From: Nibribacter roseus
Lineage (GTDB): Bacteria > Bacteroidota > Bacteroidia > Cytophagales > Hymenobacteraceae
DNA: 64,000 bases
Assembly (NCBI RefSeq): GCF_042662225.1
Contig: NZ_JBHSYQ010000003.1
Location: forward strand, 992,001-1,056,000
Direction of reading: 5' to 3'
Positions 27,837-36,250 of this stretch are shown here, one piece after another. Position 1 is the first letter of the stretch. Each line of letters opens with the position of its first letter. Position numbers and translations under genes: made by a program. The notes under the pieces are model-generated. The model had not been told where the DNA came from. It saw nothing but the letters and a program-made list of their open reading frames with translations, and did no database searches.

Positions 27837-27891
27837 TTAGGGAATTATATGGCAAAAAATTTGAGGTATAATTTTAGTTATTCTATTGGCT

Positions 27892-28560
27892 TTATTTCAC
27901 CCCTCTGGTCATTTCACGTTTACCCGGAGGGCCGGGTAGTGCTTCAACGGTAAAACCTGCCGCTTTCAGGCTGCGCTTGAAGCTGCCTTTGGCGCAGTAG
28001 GTGACCAAGGCGCCGCCGGGGGCCAGGCAGTCGTACATCTTCTGGAAAACGGTATCTGTCCAAAGGTGGGGTTGTTTCTCTGGCGCAAAGGCATCAAAAT
28101 AAATGACATCATAGCTGCCGGGGGCAGGGGGGAAGGTTTCCAGATCTGCCTCAAGCTTTCTTAGGTGAAAGTGTGGCGTAATGGTTATTGTTTCTTCCCA
28201 AGGGGCAGTGTGCAATGGCTTGAAGTAGTCTAACAGCTCTGGGTTGAGGATAAAGCGCTCAAAGTGCAACTGATCCACTACTTCCGCTGAAAGCGGATAT
28301 TTTTCTAAGGTATCATAATGTACGGTGGCCTTGTTAACTAAACTGTGCTGTAGCGTTAGTAGGGCATTCAATCCAGTGCCAAAGCCAACCTCCAAAACAC
28401 GCGCTTGCGGTACACGGGCCAAAGTGGCCTCTAAGCCCATCTTAATAAATACGTGCAGAGATTCTTGCAATGCCCCGTGCACAGAATGGTAATGCTCGTT
28501 TAGTTCAGGTACAAAAAGAGTGGTAGAGCCGTCTTTGGTTTGTCTTACTTCCAGATTCAT
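27892..28560 (-). CDS. mnmD: tRNA mnm5s2U34 methyltransferase MnmD
   Basis: 222 aa. SAM-dependent methyltransferase that completes 5-methylaminomethyl-2-thiouridine at the wobble position of tRNA. The SAM motif is VLEVGFGTGLNALL, then IYFDAFAPEKQPHLW (catalytic DAFAP), GGALVTYCAKGSFKRSL and PPGKREM. It corresponds to the methyltransferase half of E. coli MnmC; the oxidase half is absent, as usual in Bacteroidota. Confidence 0.92.
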   Translation of the reverse strand: MNLEVRQTKDGSTTLFVPELNEHYHSVHGALQESLHVFIKMGLEATLARVPQARVLEVGFGTGLNALLTLQHSLVNKATVHYDTLEKYPLSAEVVDQLHFERFILNPELLDYFKPLHTAPWEETITITPHFHLRKLEADLETFPPAPGSYDVIYFDAFAPEKQPHLWTDTVFQKMYDCLAPGGALVTYCAKGSFKRSLKAAGFTVEALPGPPGKREMTRGVK

Positions 28561-28565
28561 TTAGT

Positions 28566-28600
28566 GAAATTAGGAATTAAGAATTAGGAATGGAGAATAG
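28566..28600. repeat. Period-7 array (GGAATTA type)
   Basis: Heptads GAAATTA, GGAATTA, AGAATTA, GGAATGG, AGAATAG, all in register. It lies directly upstream of the mnmD start. Confidence 0.6.
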
Positions 28601-28616
28601 TTATGAAGAGAAAGGG

Positions 28617-28655
28617 CGTTTTAGGTGTGTTTTTAGAAAATCAGGCCTAAAACAG
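28617..28655. repeat. PAL palindromic repeat, copy 9
   Basis: Starts CGTTTTAGGTGTG and ends CAGGCCTAAAACAG. It lies between two period-7 arrays. Confidence 0.75.
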
Positions 28656-28743
28656 GTTGCGTGTGCTGGGTGACAGGCAAAAGAAAACATCTGCGTTAGG
28701 GCAGAGAAAAGCTCAGAGGAACTTTGCACATCAGGGCTGCTTA

Positions 28744-28792
28744 TTCCCTGTTATCTACTTACTGATAACTGTTCCCTGATAACTGTTCCCAG
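28744..28792. repeat. Period-7 array (ATAACTG / TTCCCTG type)
   Basis: Seven heptads in strict register: TTCCCTG, TTATCTA, CTTACTG, ATAACTG, TTCCCTG, ATAACTG, TTCCCAG. The middle four form a 14-base unit repeated twice. It ends two bases before the stop of the next gene. Confidence 0.7.
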
Positions 28793-28794
28793 TT

Positions 28795-29454
28795 TTAGTC
28801 CACGTAGCCTTCATACTGAATGCTGCTCACTTTGCCTTTGCTTAACTGGAAGCGGAGCCATGAATTACGCTCAAAGTCGCAGACTTCTACCATGTTCTTG
28901 TCTTCTTTGATGAAGAGCTTGTAGTTCTGAAGCTTTTGTAACAGCTCATGGCGGGTGGTACCTACTTTTATGCCGTTCTTTAGCGGAAGATTTGCGCTTT
29001 TGATGTCGGCAAAAGATAGCAGAAACCGTTTGGTGTACATGGGGTAGTACAGTTCCACCATACTGGAGTCGAAACTCAGCTGAAACAGGGTGTCAATGTA
29101 GCGGGCGTTATGCGTGTTGGTAATGGGGTCCTTCATTAGCGCGCAGCGTGTTTTTATTTGCGCCAGATACTGCTGCAGCGATGGGTCTGCCACAGGTAGA
29201 AATGGATTAGCAATAAAATCAGATGCTTTTCTAATCTCGGGGTGCTCTTCTTCCAACACTGCAGACCGCTCATAAAAAGCGGTCATGCTAGCCGTATTGT
29301 TAAAGTTACGCGGATAAGTGGCTTTTGGAGGAGCACTAGCTTTTGGGCTGAAGGCGGCTACAGCTACACGTGGCGTATCGGCATCCTGCTTGCTTTGGCA
29401 GCCACCGTGTACCCATATAGGCAAAAGAAAGAAAAGCACTACAAGCCGCCGCAT
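28795..29454 (-). CDS. Hypothetical lipoprotein
   Basis: 219 aa, family not recognised. The lipoprotein signal peptide has lipobox HGGC (C19) followed by QSKQDADT. A linker rich in Ala, Pro and Ser (about 30-50) precedes a mostly helical then beta-rich C-terminal domain with GIKVGTTRHELLQKLQNYKL, a pattern seen in small periplasmic domains of SmpA/BamE type. It seems to stand alone. Confidence 0.7.
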   Translation of the reverse strand: MRRLVVLFFLLPIWVHGGCQSKQDADTPRVAVAAFSPKASAPPKATYPRNFNNTASMTAFYERSAVLEEEHPEIRKASDFIANPFLPVADPSLQQYLAQIKTRCALMKDPITNTHNARYIDTLFQLSFDSSMVELYYPMYTKRFLLSFADIKSANLPLKNGIKVGTTRHELLQKLQNYKLFIKEDKNMVEVCDFERNSWLRFQLSKGKVSSIQYEGYVD

Positions 29455-29684
29455 ACCCGCACAGAAATATTATATATAGAAAATGAAATTCTTGGATTGG
29501 TACTTATAATACGGTAAAACAGAGATTTTGGCTGCTGTTCTTTTGATAGATTTTATTATCTTTTAACAAGACAAGCGAGAATTGCTATCACCCCTATTGG
29601 CCTGATGTTTATTCTCATACCGCTAACCTATGTAGGTGCTCAGAGAGCAGCCGCATCACGTTTATGGGCACAAGATAATTTAGA

Positions 29685-29948
29685 CTATTCCTGCTTTTCG
29701 TCAGGTGCAAAGTTTTGTTGAGTGGCAAGCGCCACTTTTAAAATAAATTGATCAGAGTAACTGAATTCAACAAGAAGGCACCCCATTGAATTGGGCTTTT
29801 CAAGCTGATGAGAGTTACGGGAAGCAGCGGCGAGAAAATACTCATTGAGCTTACTCCAGCCTAAAAGCCGAAATAAGCTTTGGTAAAAGGAAACGGAGCG
29901 CATAAGGTTATAAACCCAAAGCTCCAGGTATTTGATGCCCGCGGCCAT
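29685..29948 (-). CDS. Small protein resembling the N-terminal part of a VOC/glyoxalase domain
   Basis: 87 aa. The first 35 residues (GIKYLELWVYNLMRSVSFYQ then LLGW) match the opening strand-helix of vicinal-oxygen-chelate proteins, which are normally about 125 aa. The remainder lacks the later metal-ligand strands, so this is either a truncated remnant or a half-size VOC module. A perfect -7 box lies 18 bases upstream of the ATG, so it may still be transcribed. Confidence 0.5.
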   Translation of the reverse strand: MAAGIKYLELWVYNLMRSVSFYQSLFRLLGWSKLNEYFLAAASRNSHQLEKPNSMGCLLVEFSYSDQFILKVALATQQNFAPDEKQE

Positions 29949-29965
29949 ACAAGAAGAATGAGCCG

Positions 29966-29973
29966 CAAAGATA
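29966..29973 (-). promoter_or_regulatory. -7 box TATCTTTG (minus strand)
   Basis: A perfect TAnnTTTG on the minus strand, 17 bases before the ATG of the VOC-like gene. Confidence 0.55.
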
Positions 29974-30007
29974 GCAACAGCCTGAATACATCTTCTTAAT
30001 GAGAAGG

Positions 30008-30047
30008 CTGTTTTCAGGCTGTTTTTCGTAAAATAAGGCTAAAACAC
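30008..30047. repeat. PAL palindromic repeat, copy 10
   Basis: Starts CTGTTTTCAGGCTGTTTTTC and ends AAGGCTAAAACAC. It ends one base before the YihY stop codon. Confidence 0.75.
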
Positions 30048-30048
30048 A

Positions 30049-31014
30049 CTATCCTTTTCTAAACCGACCCTCAGCTGGAGGGCGACCTTCTTTGGCATCA
30101 TCAGATTCTTCATGGGGCACTTCGCGCACCTCAATGCGTACGGAGTTATGGTTAGGCCTGATAGGTTGTCCGTAAGTATCGGCATACTCTTGGGTTAGCT
30201 CAGCGCCAAAGAATACAATCAAAGAAGAGTAGTAGACCCAAGACAGTAGAATAACCACAGAGCCAGCGGCTCCATAGGTGCTGTCCACGTTGCTTTGGCC
30301 CAAATACCAGCCAATCAGAAATTTGCCTAACACAAACAGAAAAGCCGTTACAAACGCGCCCACCCATACATCGCGCCACCGGATGATAGCGTCTGGCAGG
30401 TACCGGTAGATAAGGGCAAACAACAAGGTGATAAAACTTAATGACACCAGTATGTTGAGCAAATAAATGAAGAACACCGCTATGCCTGGGAGTAACTGCT
30501 TCAGATAATCTGTAAACACGCCCAAAACGGCAGTCAGAACCAAACTGACTAGCAACAGAAACGAGATGCTTAAGATGAGACCAAATGACATAAGCCGGTC
30601 TTTCACCAGTTTTAGTATACCGTTCTTAGGGTTTGTCTTAAGATTCCAGACCTGGTTCAGAGACTCTTGCAGCGTAACGAAAATGGTAGTGCTGGCAAAA
30701 ATCAGAGTACCAACCCCAATCAAGGTGGCCCAGGTGCTCGAACCTTCCAAGTGCACGTTTTTGAGGAGCTCTTGTACCTGCCCGGCTGCTTCTTCGCCCA
30801 CCACTTCTCTTATCTGAGTGTAAAGCTGACCACTTACAGCCTCCTCTCCGAAAAAGTAACCAGCGGCACTTACTACTATGAACAGGAGTGGAGGTAAAGA
30901 GAAGATGGTATTGTAGGAAAGAGCCGCCGCCAGCCTCAGTGAGTTGTTAGCCATAAACTCTGAGGCAGAGTTCTTGATCAGTTTAAATATGCCTTTAGTA
31001 GAATATTTAGCCAT
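30049..31014 (-). CDS. YihY/BrkB family inner-membrane protein
   Basis: 321 aa with about six transmembrane segments, for example LAAALSYNTIFSLPPLLFIVVSA, ATLIGVGTLIFASTTIFVTL, LILSISFLLLVSLVLTAVLG and VVILLSWVYYSSLIVFFGAELT. The opening ALSYNTIFSLPPLL and the LSWVYYSSLI...GAELT segment are diagnostic of the family, once misnamed ribonuclease BN. The molecular function is unknown. A charged cytoplasmic tail follows the last helix. Confidence 0.92.
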   Translation of the reverse strand: MAKYSTKGIFKLIKNSASEFMANNSLRLAAALSYNTIFSLPPLLFIVVSAAGYFFGEEAVSGQLYTQIREVVGEEAAGQVQELLKNVHLEGSSTWATLIGVGTLIFASTTIFVTLQESLNQVWNLKTNPKNGILKLVKDRLMSFGLILSISFLLLVSLVLTAVLGVFTDYLKQLLPGIAVFFIYLLNILVSLSFITLLFALIYRYLPDAIIRWRDVWVGAFVTAFLFVLGKFLIGWYLGQSNVDSTYGAAGSVVILLSWVYYSSLIVFFGAELTQEYADTYGQPIRPNHNSVRIEVREVPHEESDDAKEGRPPAEGRFRKG

Positions 31015-31087
31015 AGGCCAGTTATTTGCTATATAGTAATGAGTAGATTCTCAAGATACGCGAATACCTGCCTTTGGTTAAATTAAT

Positions 31088-31119
31088 GAGTGAAGGTGTG
31101 AATGTGTGAAGGAGTGAAT
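31088..31119. repeat. Short period-8 array
   Basis: Units GAGTGAAG, GTGTGAAT, GTGTGAAG, GAGTGAAT. It resembles the period-7 arrays but with an 8-base unit. Confidence 0.5.
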
Positions 31120-31189
31120 TTAGAAGGTGGGTAATCGGGAAAATGAAGACATAAATAGCTGAATGAACGGTCTTCGAGTGAAGGGAAAA

Positions 31190-31228
31190 CTGTTTTGGGG
31201 CTGATTTCTCAAAATGAGCCCCAAAACA
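31190..31228. repeat. PAL palindromic repeat, copy 11
   Basis: CTGTTTTGGGGCTGATTTCT followed by CAAAATGAGCCCCAAAACA. The stem pairs TTTTGGGGCT with AGCCCCAAAA. It lies 28 bases beyond the DUF4403 stop. Confidence 0.8.
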
Positions 31229-31256
31229 AAAGCATTTTAATTACTTACTCAATCCA

Positions 31257-32699
31257 TCATTGCACCGCAACCGCCAATCTGCCCGATGCCAGAAACAGAG
31301 CCCGTATACCAGCTGGTGTCACTAAAATGGTATCTGGTTCAAAGGATAGTAGTGAGCCTCTGAGAATTACATTTTCATGTAGGCGATTTTCTGTTAAGCC
31401 GTTGCTGAGAGATTTCCGAAGGCTAGCCAGTTGCTCTTTCACTGGTACCGTAAATTGTGCCTCTAGTTGGTTTCTGAATTTGTTGTGCAAAAGCCAGTCT
31501 GCTGTATTGACTAACTGGTCTTGCGTTTGTACCTCAAAATCTAGCCCACGCACCTTCAGGCTTTGAGTGGGTGCGTCAAAGTACGGGGTGCCTGCTAAAT
31601 GCACTTTCCCCTGAAACTTTTTAGTGATAAACCCAGATTTAGCCACACCACTCACCTCAAGCTCTAAACGTAACTGACTGCCCGAGCCAGCCACTGCCAA
31701 GTCATGCACGGTTAGTTGGTGTTTGCCTTCTTCAAAATGGAACGTCTTATGCTGTATTTCTTTCCTAAGTAACAAAGTCAACTGCTGGTACGGCACATCA
31801 GTGGCTACTTCAATGCTGGCTTCCTGGGGCAGCGTGCGGGCCGGAGAAAAATTTGGAAGTTGCGGCTTTACGAGTGTTTTGGGCTTTTGACCACTGGTTA
31901 CGCCCAAAAAGGCGTCTATGCCTATCTGAAGGCGCAGCTGATTATTCTGTAGTTCCAGCGGTGTAATTCTAATGGCCTGCGGGTCAATGGCAAGCCAGGC
32001 GCCGTAGTCTTTGCTAAGCTCTAACGGCTGCTGCAGCTGTTGCCAGGCCTCTTGCACATACGCTTTCAGGTTAACACGCCGCTCCAGTTCACGGTCCATC
32101 TGCAGCAAAAGGGGACTTAGCTGCCCCCGCAGCCGTGGTTCAATAAAGGGAGCCAGATTGATGCGCAAAGGGCCTAGCGAAAGGGTAGGTTTCCGGTCTC
32201 CCCACGCAAAGTCTCCGTTGGTATAGCTTTTTAACGTATAGTCGGGCATTACCTGCAGGCGGCTTTCGGTACGTACCACCATATCAAACTCTGTTTCCTC
32301 GGTTTTCTGTAGCTTTTTACACCACTCGCAGGCATTCCATTGCCATCGGCCTTTAGCCCACACCCGCAGGGGTACTTCTACATACAGCTTGCTATGTTCT
32401 GCCCGCAGCCTAAGTGGCCCCGCCTTAGTAACTTTCACGGCCAGGTCATCAGCCTCCATGTCATCGTCTTGGTACAGCACCCCGCTAATTTGAGCATTCA
32501 GTTGTTGCTCCAGTACAGATGTAGGCACGGTGATAGGTAAGGTAACCGTAGAAAGCCGCCGCGCGGGCAGCGGATGAAAGTTAGCCGGAGCAATAGATGA
32601 CAGGCTTGATAGAGTGGTGGATTTCTGGCAGGAGAAAGGCAATGTCAGGCCCAAGAGGGCCAGCATACAGAAAAGCAGAAACCGGAAATATACGCGCAT
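31257..32699 (-). CDS. DUF4403 family lipoprotein
   Basis: 480 aa. The lipoprotein signal peptide has lipobox PFSC, followed by SSLSSIAPANFHPLPARRLSTVTLPITV, the usual opening of DUF4403. The body is beta-rich with repeated strand patterns (LRLQIGIDAFLGVTSGQKP, LRLELEVSGVAKSGFI), resembling lipid-binding tubular (BPI/TULIP-like) proteins. That resemblance is inference. The function is unknown. The start at 32699 (MRVYFRFLL) is preferred to 32744 because it opens the signal peptide. Confidence 0.8.
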   Translation of the reverse strand: MRVYFRFLLFCMLALLGLTLPFSCQKSTTLSSLSSIAPANFHPLPARRLSTVTLPITVPTSVLEQQLNAQISGVLYQDDDMEADDLAVKVTKAGPLRLRAEHSKLYVEVPLRVWAKGRWQWNACEWCKKLQKTEETEFDMVVRTESRLQVMPDYTLKSYTNGDFAWGDRKPTLSLGPLRINLAPFIEPRLRGQLSPLLLQMDRELERRVNLKAYVQEAWQQLQQPLELSKDYGAWLAIDPQAIRITPLELQNNQLRLQIGIDAFLGVTSGQKPKTLVKPQLPNFSPARTLPQEASIEVATDVPYQQLTLLLRKEIQHKTFHFEEGKHQLTVHDLAVAGSGSQLRLELEVSGVAKSGFITKKFQGKVHLAGTPYFDAPTQSLKVRGLDFEVQTQDQLVNTADWLLHNKFRNQLEAQFTVPVKEQLASLRKSLSNGLTENRLHENVILRGSLLSFEPDTILVTPAGIRALFLASGRLAVAVQ

Positions 32700-32744
32700 G
32701 CTGTAAAGGTAAATAATGACCCGTGAAGCAGGCAGAAGGTACAA

Positions 32745-32783
32745 CTGTTTTGGTGCTCTTTTTCTGAAATCAGCTCAAAAACG
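32745..32783. repeat. PAL palindromic repeat, copy 12
   Basis: CTGTTTTGGTGCTCTTTTTC followed by TGAAATCAGCTCAAAAACG. It ends one base before the thioredoxin-like gene's stop. Confidence 0.7.
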
Positions 32784-32784
32784 C

Positions 32785-33114
32785 TTAATCTTTGTAGCCC
32801 AGCAGCGTGTCAAGCAGTCTTCTTACCTTCTCCTCACTAGACAACAAACCACAGTCACGAAGAGTGCCCTTGTAGTAAGTGGCAAAGAAAGGGGTGCCGG
32901 TTAACTTTACTTCTTTGCTGGAAACCGGGTTCTCAGCGGCATCCATGTGTAAAAAAGTAATATCCTTGAAAGATGGATTATTAGAGAACTTCTCAAAAGC
33001 TGGCAGGAGTGTTTTGCAGATTTCACATTCAACATCATTGAACATGACAATTACCCGGTCTTTTGCAAAAATGATGTTTCGCAGCTCGCTATCTGAAGAA
33101 GTATGAAGGGCCAT
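32785..33114 (-). CDS. Thioredoxin-fold protein with CEIC active site
   Basis: 109 aa, the size of a single thioredoxin domain. The dithiol motif CEIC (around 30-33) follows IVMFNDVE, and the cis-proline loop GTPFFATYYKG is present. The active-site loop reads DVECEIC instead of WCGPC, so the redox partner is probably not the standard one. No signal peptide, hence cytoplasmic. It most likely reduces a specific disulfide or peroxide system; the partner is not evident from neighbours. Confidence 0.8.
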   Translation of the reverse strand: MALHTSSDSELRNIIFAKDRVIVMFNDVECEICKTLLPAFEKFSNNPSFKDITFLHMDAAENPVSSKEVKLTGTPFFATYYKGTLRDCGLLSSEEKVRRLLDTLLGYKD

Positions 33115-33213
33115 TCTTATATTTAGGTTGTACCAACCTATACTAACGTGCAGAAGCCGCAGAGGTTAGCACACATGATACTGCCGGACCAAATAGGCCC
33201 GGCAGTTAAGAAG

Positions 33214-33852
33214 TTAAAAAGCAAACCCCACCCGTATGCCAGATTGCACGTTTTCTCTCAGTCCAAACGAGCTGCTTTCTGCTCTTACTGTAGAGGTGTT
33301 GCCGTTCACAATTCTTTCAGATTTGCTGTAGCTGTTGTAATAAAAGCCATAGCCAAACTCAACGCCCAGGTATAGGCGCGGCGCCACGTAAAAATCTGCC
33401 CCCGCTACGGCACCTAAGCCTAAGCCCACAAAAGCTTGTCCACCGTTGCTATGGCCGTTCTCTACTTCGTAGTTAGGACCTTCTTCCCCATACCAGGCTT
33501 TGTTGACGTTAAGCTGGGCCCCTATGTAAGGCGAAAGGCGATCAGTGCCGGCGAAGTGCTTTTCAATGCCGGGTGAAATGCCCAAATTGGTATAGTTGCG
33601 TTCTATATCGTTCTCCTTATAGTTTTCTGAGTTAAGTGTTAAACCCAGGCGGAAGGCGGAAGTAGGGCTTAGGAAATAGCGGCCTCTAATTTGGTTTAAT
33701 CTAATGGTGCTGCTCTCTGTGAACAGGCTCAGTTGCACCTCGGTGGTAATGTCGCCGGTCTGGGGTTTAAAACCAGTACCGCTGGTTTGTGAAAAAGCAG
33801 GAAAAGCCAAGGCCATTGCCAGAGCCAACACAGAAAAAGATTTTTTAAGCAT
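33214..33852 (-). CDS. Outer-membrane beta-barrel protein
   Basis: 212 aa. The signal peptide is residues 1-21 (LAMALAFPAFSQ). After it come amphipathic strands of a small OmpA/PorT-like barrel: FRLGLTLNSENYKEN, LSPYIGAQLNVNKAWYG, GQAFVGLGLGAVAGADFYVAPRL and YLGVEFGYGFYYNS, ending in the aromatic IRVGFAF. It probably has structural or adhesion-type roles. It stands alone. Confidence 0.82.
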   Translation of the reverse strand: MLKKSFSVLALAMALAFPAFSQTSGTGFKPQTGDITTEVQLSLFTESSTIRLNQIRGRYFLSPTSAFRLGLTLNSENYKENDIERNYTNLGISPGIEKHFAGTDRLSPYIGAQLNVNKAWYGEEGPNYEVENGHSNGGQAFVGLGLGAVAGADFYVAPRLYLGVEFGYGFYYNSYSKSERIVNGNTSTVRAESSSFGLRENVQSGIRVGFAF

Positions 33853-33932
33853 GTAAAGGGATTAAATTGTTGAAATGGAATGTTTGATGTCTTTTAATGA
33901 CAGCTGTTCCGTCTGATTCCCCTATGCGTTTA

Positions 33933-34661
33933 TTAACCTTTTTCTATATTCCATGCTTTCCGGAACACCGGTGCCTGCCACATGGCTTGGGCTAGTTCAT
34001 GGTCATTGGTAAACTGTAGTTGGGTCAGGTACCGGGCCTCTACCTCTAGCGTAAATGAATTTTGAGCAAAAGGCCAGGGGTGTACCGCCACAGTTCCGTT
34101 TTGCAGTTGCTTTACCTCATATCTGATTTTGTCGGGGCCGTGGCTTATTTCCAGGGCACGCTCCATTTCGGGCAGCTCGTTGCGGCAGAGAATCAGGGAG
34201 AGACGGTCACACCATTGCATAAAGTCATACGCGTATTGCGCCTGTTCTTTACTAATACGCATTTGTTGCCGCCATTTTTTCTGATCAGCTAGCTGTTGGT
34301 CTAGAAACTCGTCCCACAGTTGTTTTTGGCCCCTAAGCTCTTCATATAAAAAAGAAAGATGCATGCTGGTTAACAGGCAGCGCCAACGGCCCTGAAAGCG
34401 TGCTTCTTTCATGACTTGCTGAGCCTGTTCAAGGCAAAAAGGGAGTTGTGTGAAATTGGCGGGTGCCCCGGCCGGAGTCAAAGCATATTTGCCAGTCCAG
34501 TCTTTCTGCCCGTCATCGTGCTGGGCAATGGCAGCAAGTGTCTGCATAAAGTAAAGCGGGCGTTTGTCGGGCAGCCATGTAAAACCTATCTCAGCTGCCA
34601 GCAGCGCATGCGCCTGCTGGTAAATAATCTCCCACCCCTTTTCATGTGCATTTACAATCAT
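33933..34661 (-). CDS. DUF3891 family protein
   Basis: 242 aa. Family features include the opening HEKGWEIIYQQAHALLAAEIGFTW, then IAQHDDGQKDW and SMHLSFLYE. Conserved His and Asp residues (AQHDDG, SMHLS, CDRLSL) resemble an HD-type metal site, so a phosphohydrolase activity is conceivable, but the family is uncharacterised. It lies beside the assembly gap and appears intact. Confidence 0.82.
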   Translation of the reverse strand: MIVNAHEKGWEIIYQQAHALLAAEIGFTWLPDKRPLYFMQTLAAIAQHDDGQKDWTGKYALTPAGAPANFTQLPFCLEQAQQVMKEARFQGRWRCLLTSMHLSFLYEELRGQKQLWDEFLDQQLADQKKWRQQMRISKEQAQYAYDFMQWCDRLSLILCRNELPEMERALEISHGPDKIRYEVKQLQNGTVAVHPWPFAQNSFTLEVEARYLTQLQFTNDHELAQAMWQAPVFRKAWNIEKG

Positions 34662-34667
34662 CTTTTA

Positions 34668-34702
34668 GAGTTTTGAGTTCTGAGTCGCGAGTATTGAGTC
34701 GG
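34668..34702. repeat. Period-7 array (GAGTCGC type)
   Basis: Heptads GAGTTTT, GAGTTCT, GAGTCGC, GAGTATT, GAGTCGG. GAGT is kept in all five. It is the inverted counterpart of the array at 34961-34995. Confidence 0.7.
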
Positions 34703-34708
34703 TGTCTA

Positions 34709-34748
34709 TTGTTTTGGGGCTGTTTTTAGAAAAACAGCCCCAAAACAA
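34709..34748. repeat. PAL palindromic repeat, copy 13 (perfect)
   Basis: The most symmetrical copy: TTGTTTTGGGGCTGTTTT pairs perfectly with AAAACAGCCCCAAAACAA. Confidence 0.9.
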
Positions 34749-34759
34749 TACGTGCTTAC

Positions 34760-34844
34760 NNNNNNNNNNNNNNNNNNNNNNNNNNNNNNNNNNNNNNNNN
34801 NNNNNNNNNNNNNNNNNNNNNNNNNNNNNNNNNNNNNNNNNNNN
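34760..34844. other. Assembly gap
   Basis: 85 undetermined bases (N). The gap lies between a perfect PAL copy and a 26-bp perfect hairpin, so secondary structure or repeat collapse probably caused it. The true length is unknown. Confidence 0.99.
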
Positions 34845-34854
34845 GCTCACGCTG

Positions 34855-34916
34855 AAACGGCCAGCGGCCCAGGCACTGCGGATTTTTAAACGCAGTGCCT
34901 GGGCCGCTGGCCGTTT
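34855..34916. repeat. 26-bp perfect inverted repeat beside the gap
   Basis: Arms 34855-34880 and 34891-34916 are exact reverse complements; the left arm begins AAACGGCCAGCGGCCCAGGC. The loop is ten bases. It has no T run, so it does not look like a normal terminator. Confidence 0.85.
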
Positions 34917-34960
34917 AATGCCTTGAACTCAAAAGCTGTGCTAAACCAAACCTTTTTCCA

Positions 34961-34995
34961 GACTCGCGACTCAGGACTCAGAACTCGCGACTCCT
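34961..34995. repeat. Period-7 array (GACTCGC type)
   Basis: Heptads GACTCGC, GACTCAG, GACTCAG, AACTCGC, GACTCCT. It ends one base before the stop of the next gene. Confidence 0.7.
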
Positions 34996-35961
34996 CTAGT
35001 TGTTTATCCGGCGCAGGTGCAGCAACATGTCGTCGGTCATGCTGTCCAGGTCATAGGAAGGGCTCCAGCCCCAATGCTGACGGGCAACACTGTCGTCAAT
35101 GGTTTGTGGCCATGAGTCGGCAATCTGCTGACGGGCATCTGGGTCATAGGTAATGGTGAAATCGGGGAAGTGGCGCTGTATGCTGGTGGCTATTTCCTCA
35201 GGCGTGAAACTCATGGCCGCCAGGTTATAAGATGACCGCTCTTTTATTTGTTCAGCGGGGGCATGCATTAAATCAAGAGTGGCTTTTATAGCATCGGGCA
35301 TGTACATCATAGGCAGGCGCGTGTGCGCACTCAAAAAGCACTTGTAAGTGCCCTTGGCCAATGCCTGATGGAAAATATCCACGGCGTAATCTGTGGTACC
35401 ACCTCCGGGCAATGCTTTGTAGCCAATCAGGCCAGGGTAGCGAAGGCTACGTACATCCAGTCCGTATTTGTCAAAGTAATAATTGCACCACCGCTCTCCG
35501 GCCTGTTTACTAATGCCGTACACTGTGTTAGGGTCCATGATGGTGTGCTGCGGAGTATTTAAGCGAGGTGTGTTAGGTCCGAAAACTGCAATGGAAGAAG
35601 GCCAATACACTTTTTTTACTCCCTGCTCCAGCGCAAAATCAAGTACATTGAAGAGGCCATCCATGTTCAGCCGCCAAGCAAACTTAGGGTTCTTTTCACC
35701 CGTAGCAGAAAGAATGGCAGCTAGGTGGTAGATCTGCGTGAATTTATAGCGGCTGGCTAACTCAGAGAGGTGCTGGGGTGTAAGCACATCAATTATTTCA
35801 AAAGGGCCAGATTCCCGCAAATCTGCTTGTTTCGGGAATTGTATATCGGCGGCTATTACGTTGGCATTGCCATATATTTTGCGCAACTCAAGGGTTAGTT
35901 CAGAGCCTAACTGGCCGCAGGCGCCAATAACTAAAATGGTATCAGAGGTAGAGGTAATCAT
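34996..35961 (-). CDS. L-threonine 3-dehydrogenase, short-chain (epimerase-like) type
   Basis: 321 aa. Oxidises threonine to 2-amino-3-ketobutyrate with NAD+. A Rossmann fold opens with GACGQLG (13-19), and the extended-SDR catalytic pair Y148/K152 lies in TVYGISKQAGE. YPGLIGYKALPGGGTTDYAVD and YMPDAIKATLDLM are typical of this epimerase-like threonine dehydrogenase rather than the zinc enzyme. The divergent neighbour kbl uses the product, which supports the call. Confidence 0.9.
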   Translation of the reverse strand: MITSTSDTILVIGACGQLGSELTLELRKIYGNANVIAADIQFPKQADLRESGPFEIIDVLTPQHLSELASRYKFTQIYHLAAILSATGEKNPKFAWRLNMDGLFNVLDFALEQGVKKVYWPSSIAVFGPNTPRLNTPQHTIMDPNTVYGISKQAGERWCNYYFDKYGLDVRSLRYPGLIGYKALPGGGTTDYAVDIFHQALAKGTYKCFLSAHTRLPMMYMPDAIKATLDLMHAPAEQIKERSSYNLAAMSFTPEEIATSIQRHFPDFTITYDPDARQQIADSWPQTIDDSVARQHWGWSPSYDLDSMTDDMLLHLRRINN

Positions 35962-35981
35962 GCAAGGTCTTGTTATAAAAA

Positions 35982-36013
35982 CAAATGTACGTTAGTTTTA
36001 CGCGTCTCCAAAA
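35982..36013 (-). promoter_or_regulatory. Promoter of the threonine dehydrogenase gene
   Basis: On the minus strand: TTTTG (36013-36009), 19 bases, then TACATTTG (35989-35982). The box ends 20 bases before the ATG. Confidence 0.65.
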
Positions 36014-36250
36014 ATATAGGCGCCCTAGGGGCTTTTGTATCTGTCTGGGTAAGTTCTTCCGTAGAATCATTTTTGAAAGCATCTATGGTAGTTTATATCC
36101 AAGACGAGAAAGACCTGTGATGAGAGCACCCCTTCAGGTGAAGGGTTGCTGCTGTTTTGGGCGTTGGAATGAACTATACGCGCAAATGCACCCAAACAGT
36201 TCTTTCAGCGGGCAGAAATAGGAGCAGATAATTAGTTTTTTAGTTAGCCG

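Noticed and set aside
34665..34926. Open frames crossing the N run
   Set aside because: They consist largely of undetermined bases and palindrome sequence.
36152..36199. Possible 24th PAL copy
   Set aside because: Only the outer arms (CTGTTTTGGG and CCCAAACAG) match and the spacer is too long; noted in the region entry but not counted.
35985..36221. 78-codon frame between threonine dehydrogenase and kbl
   Set aside because: Overlaps the dehydrogenase promoter and has no recognisable protein features; a small RNA is a better reading.
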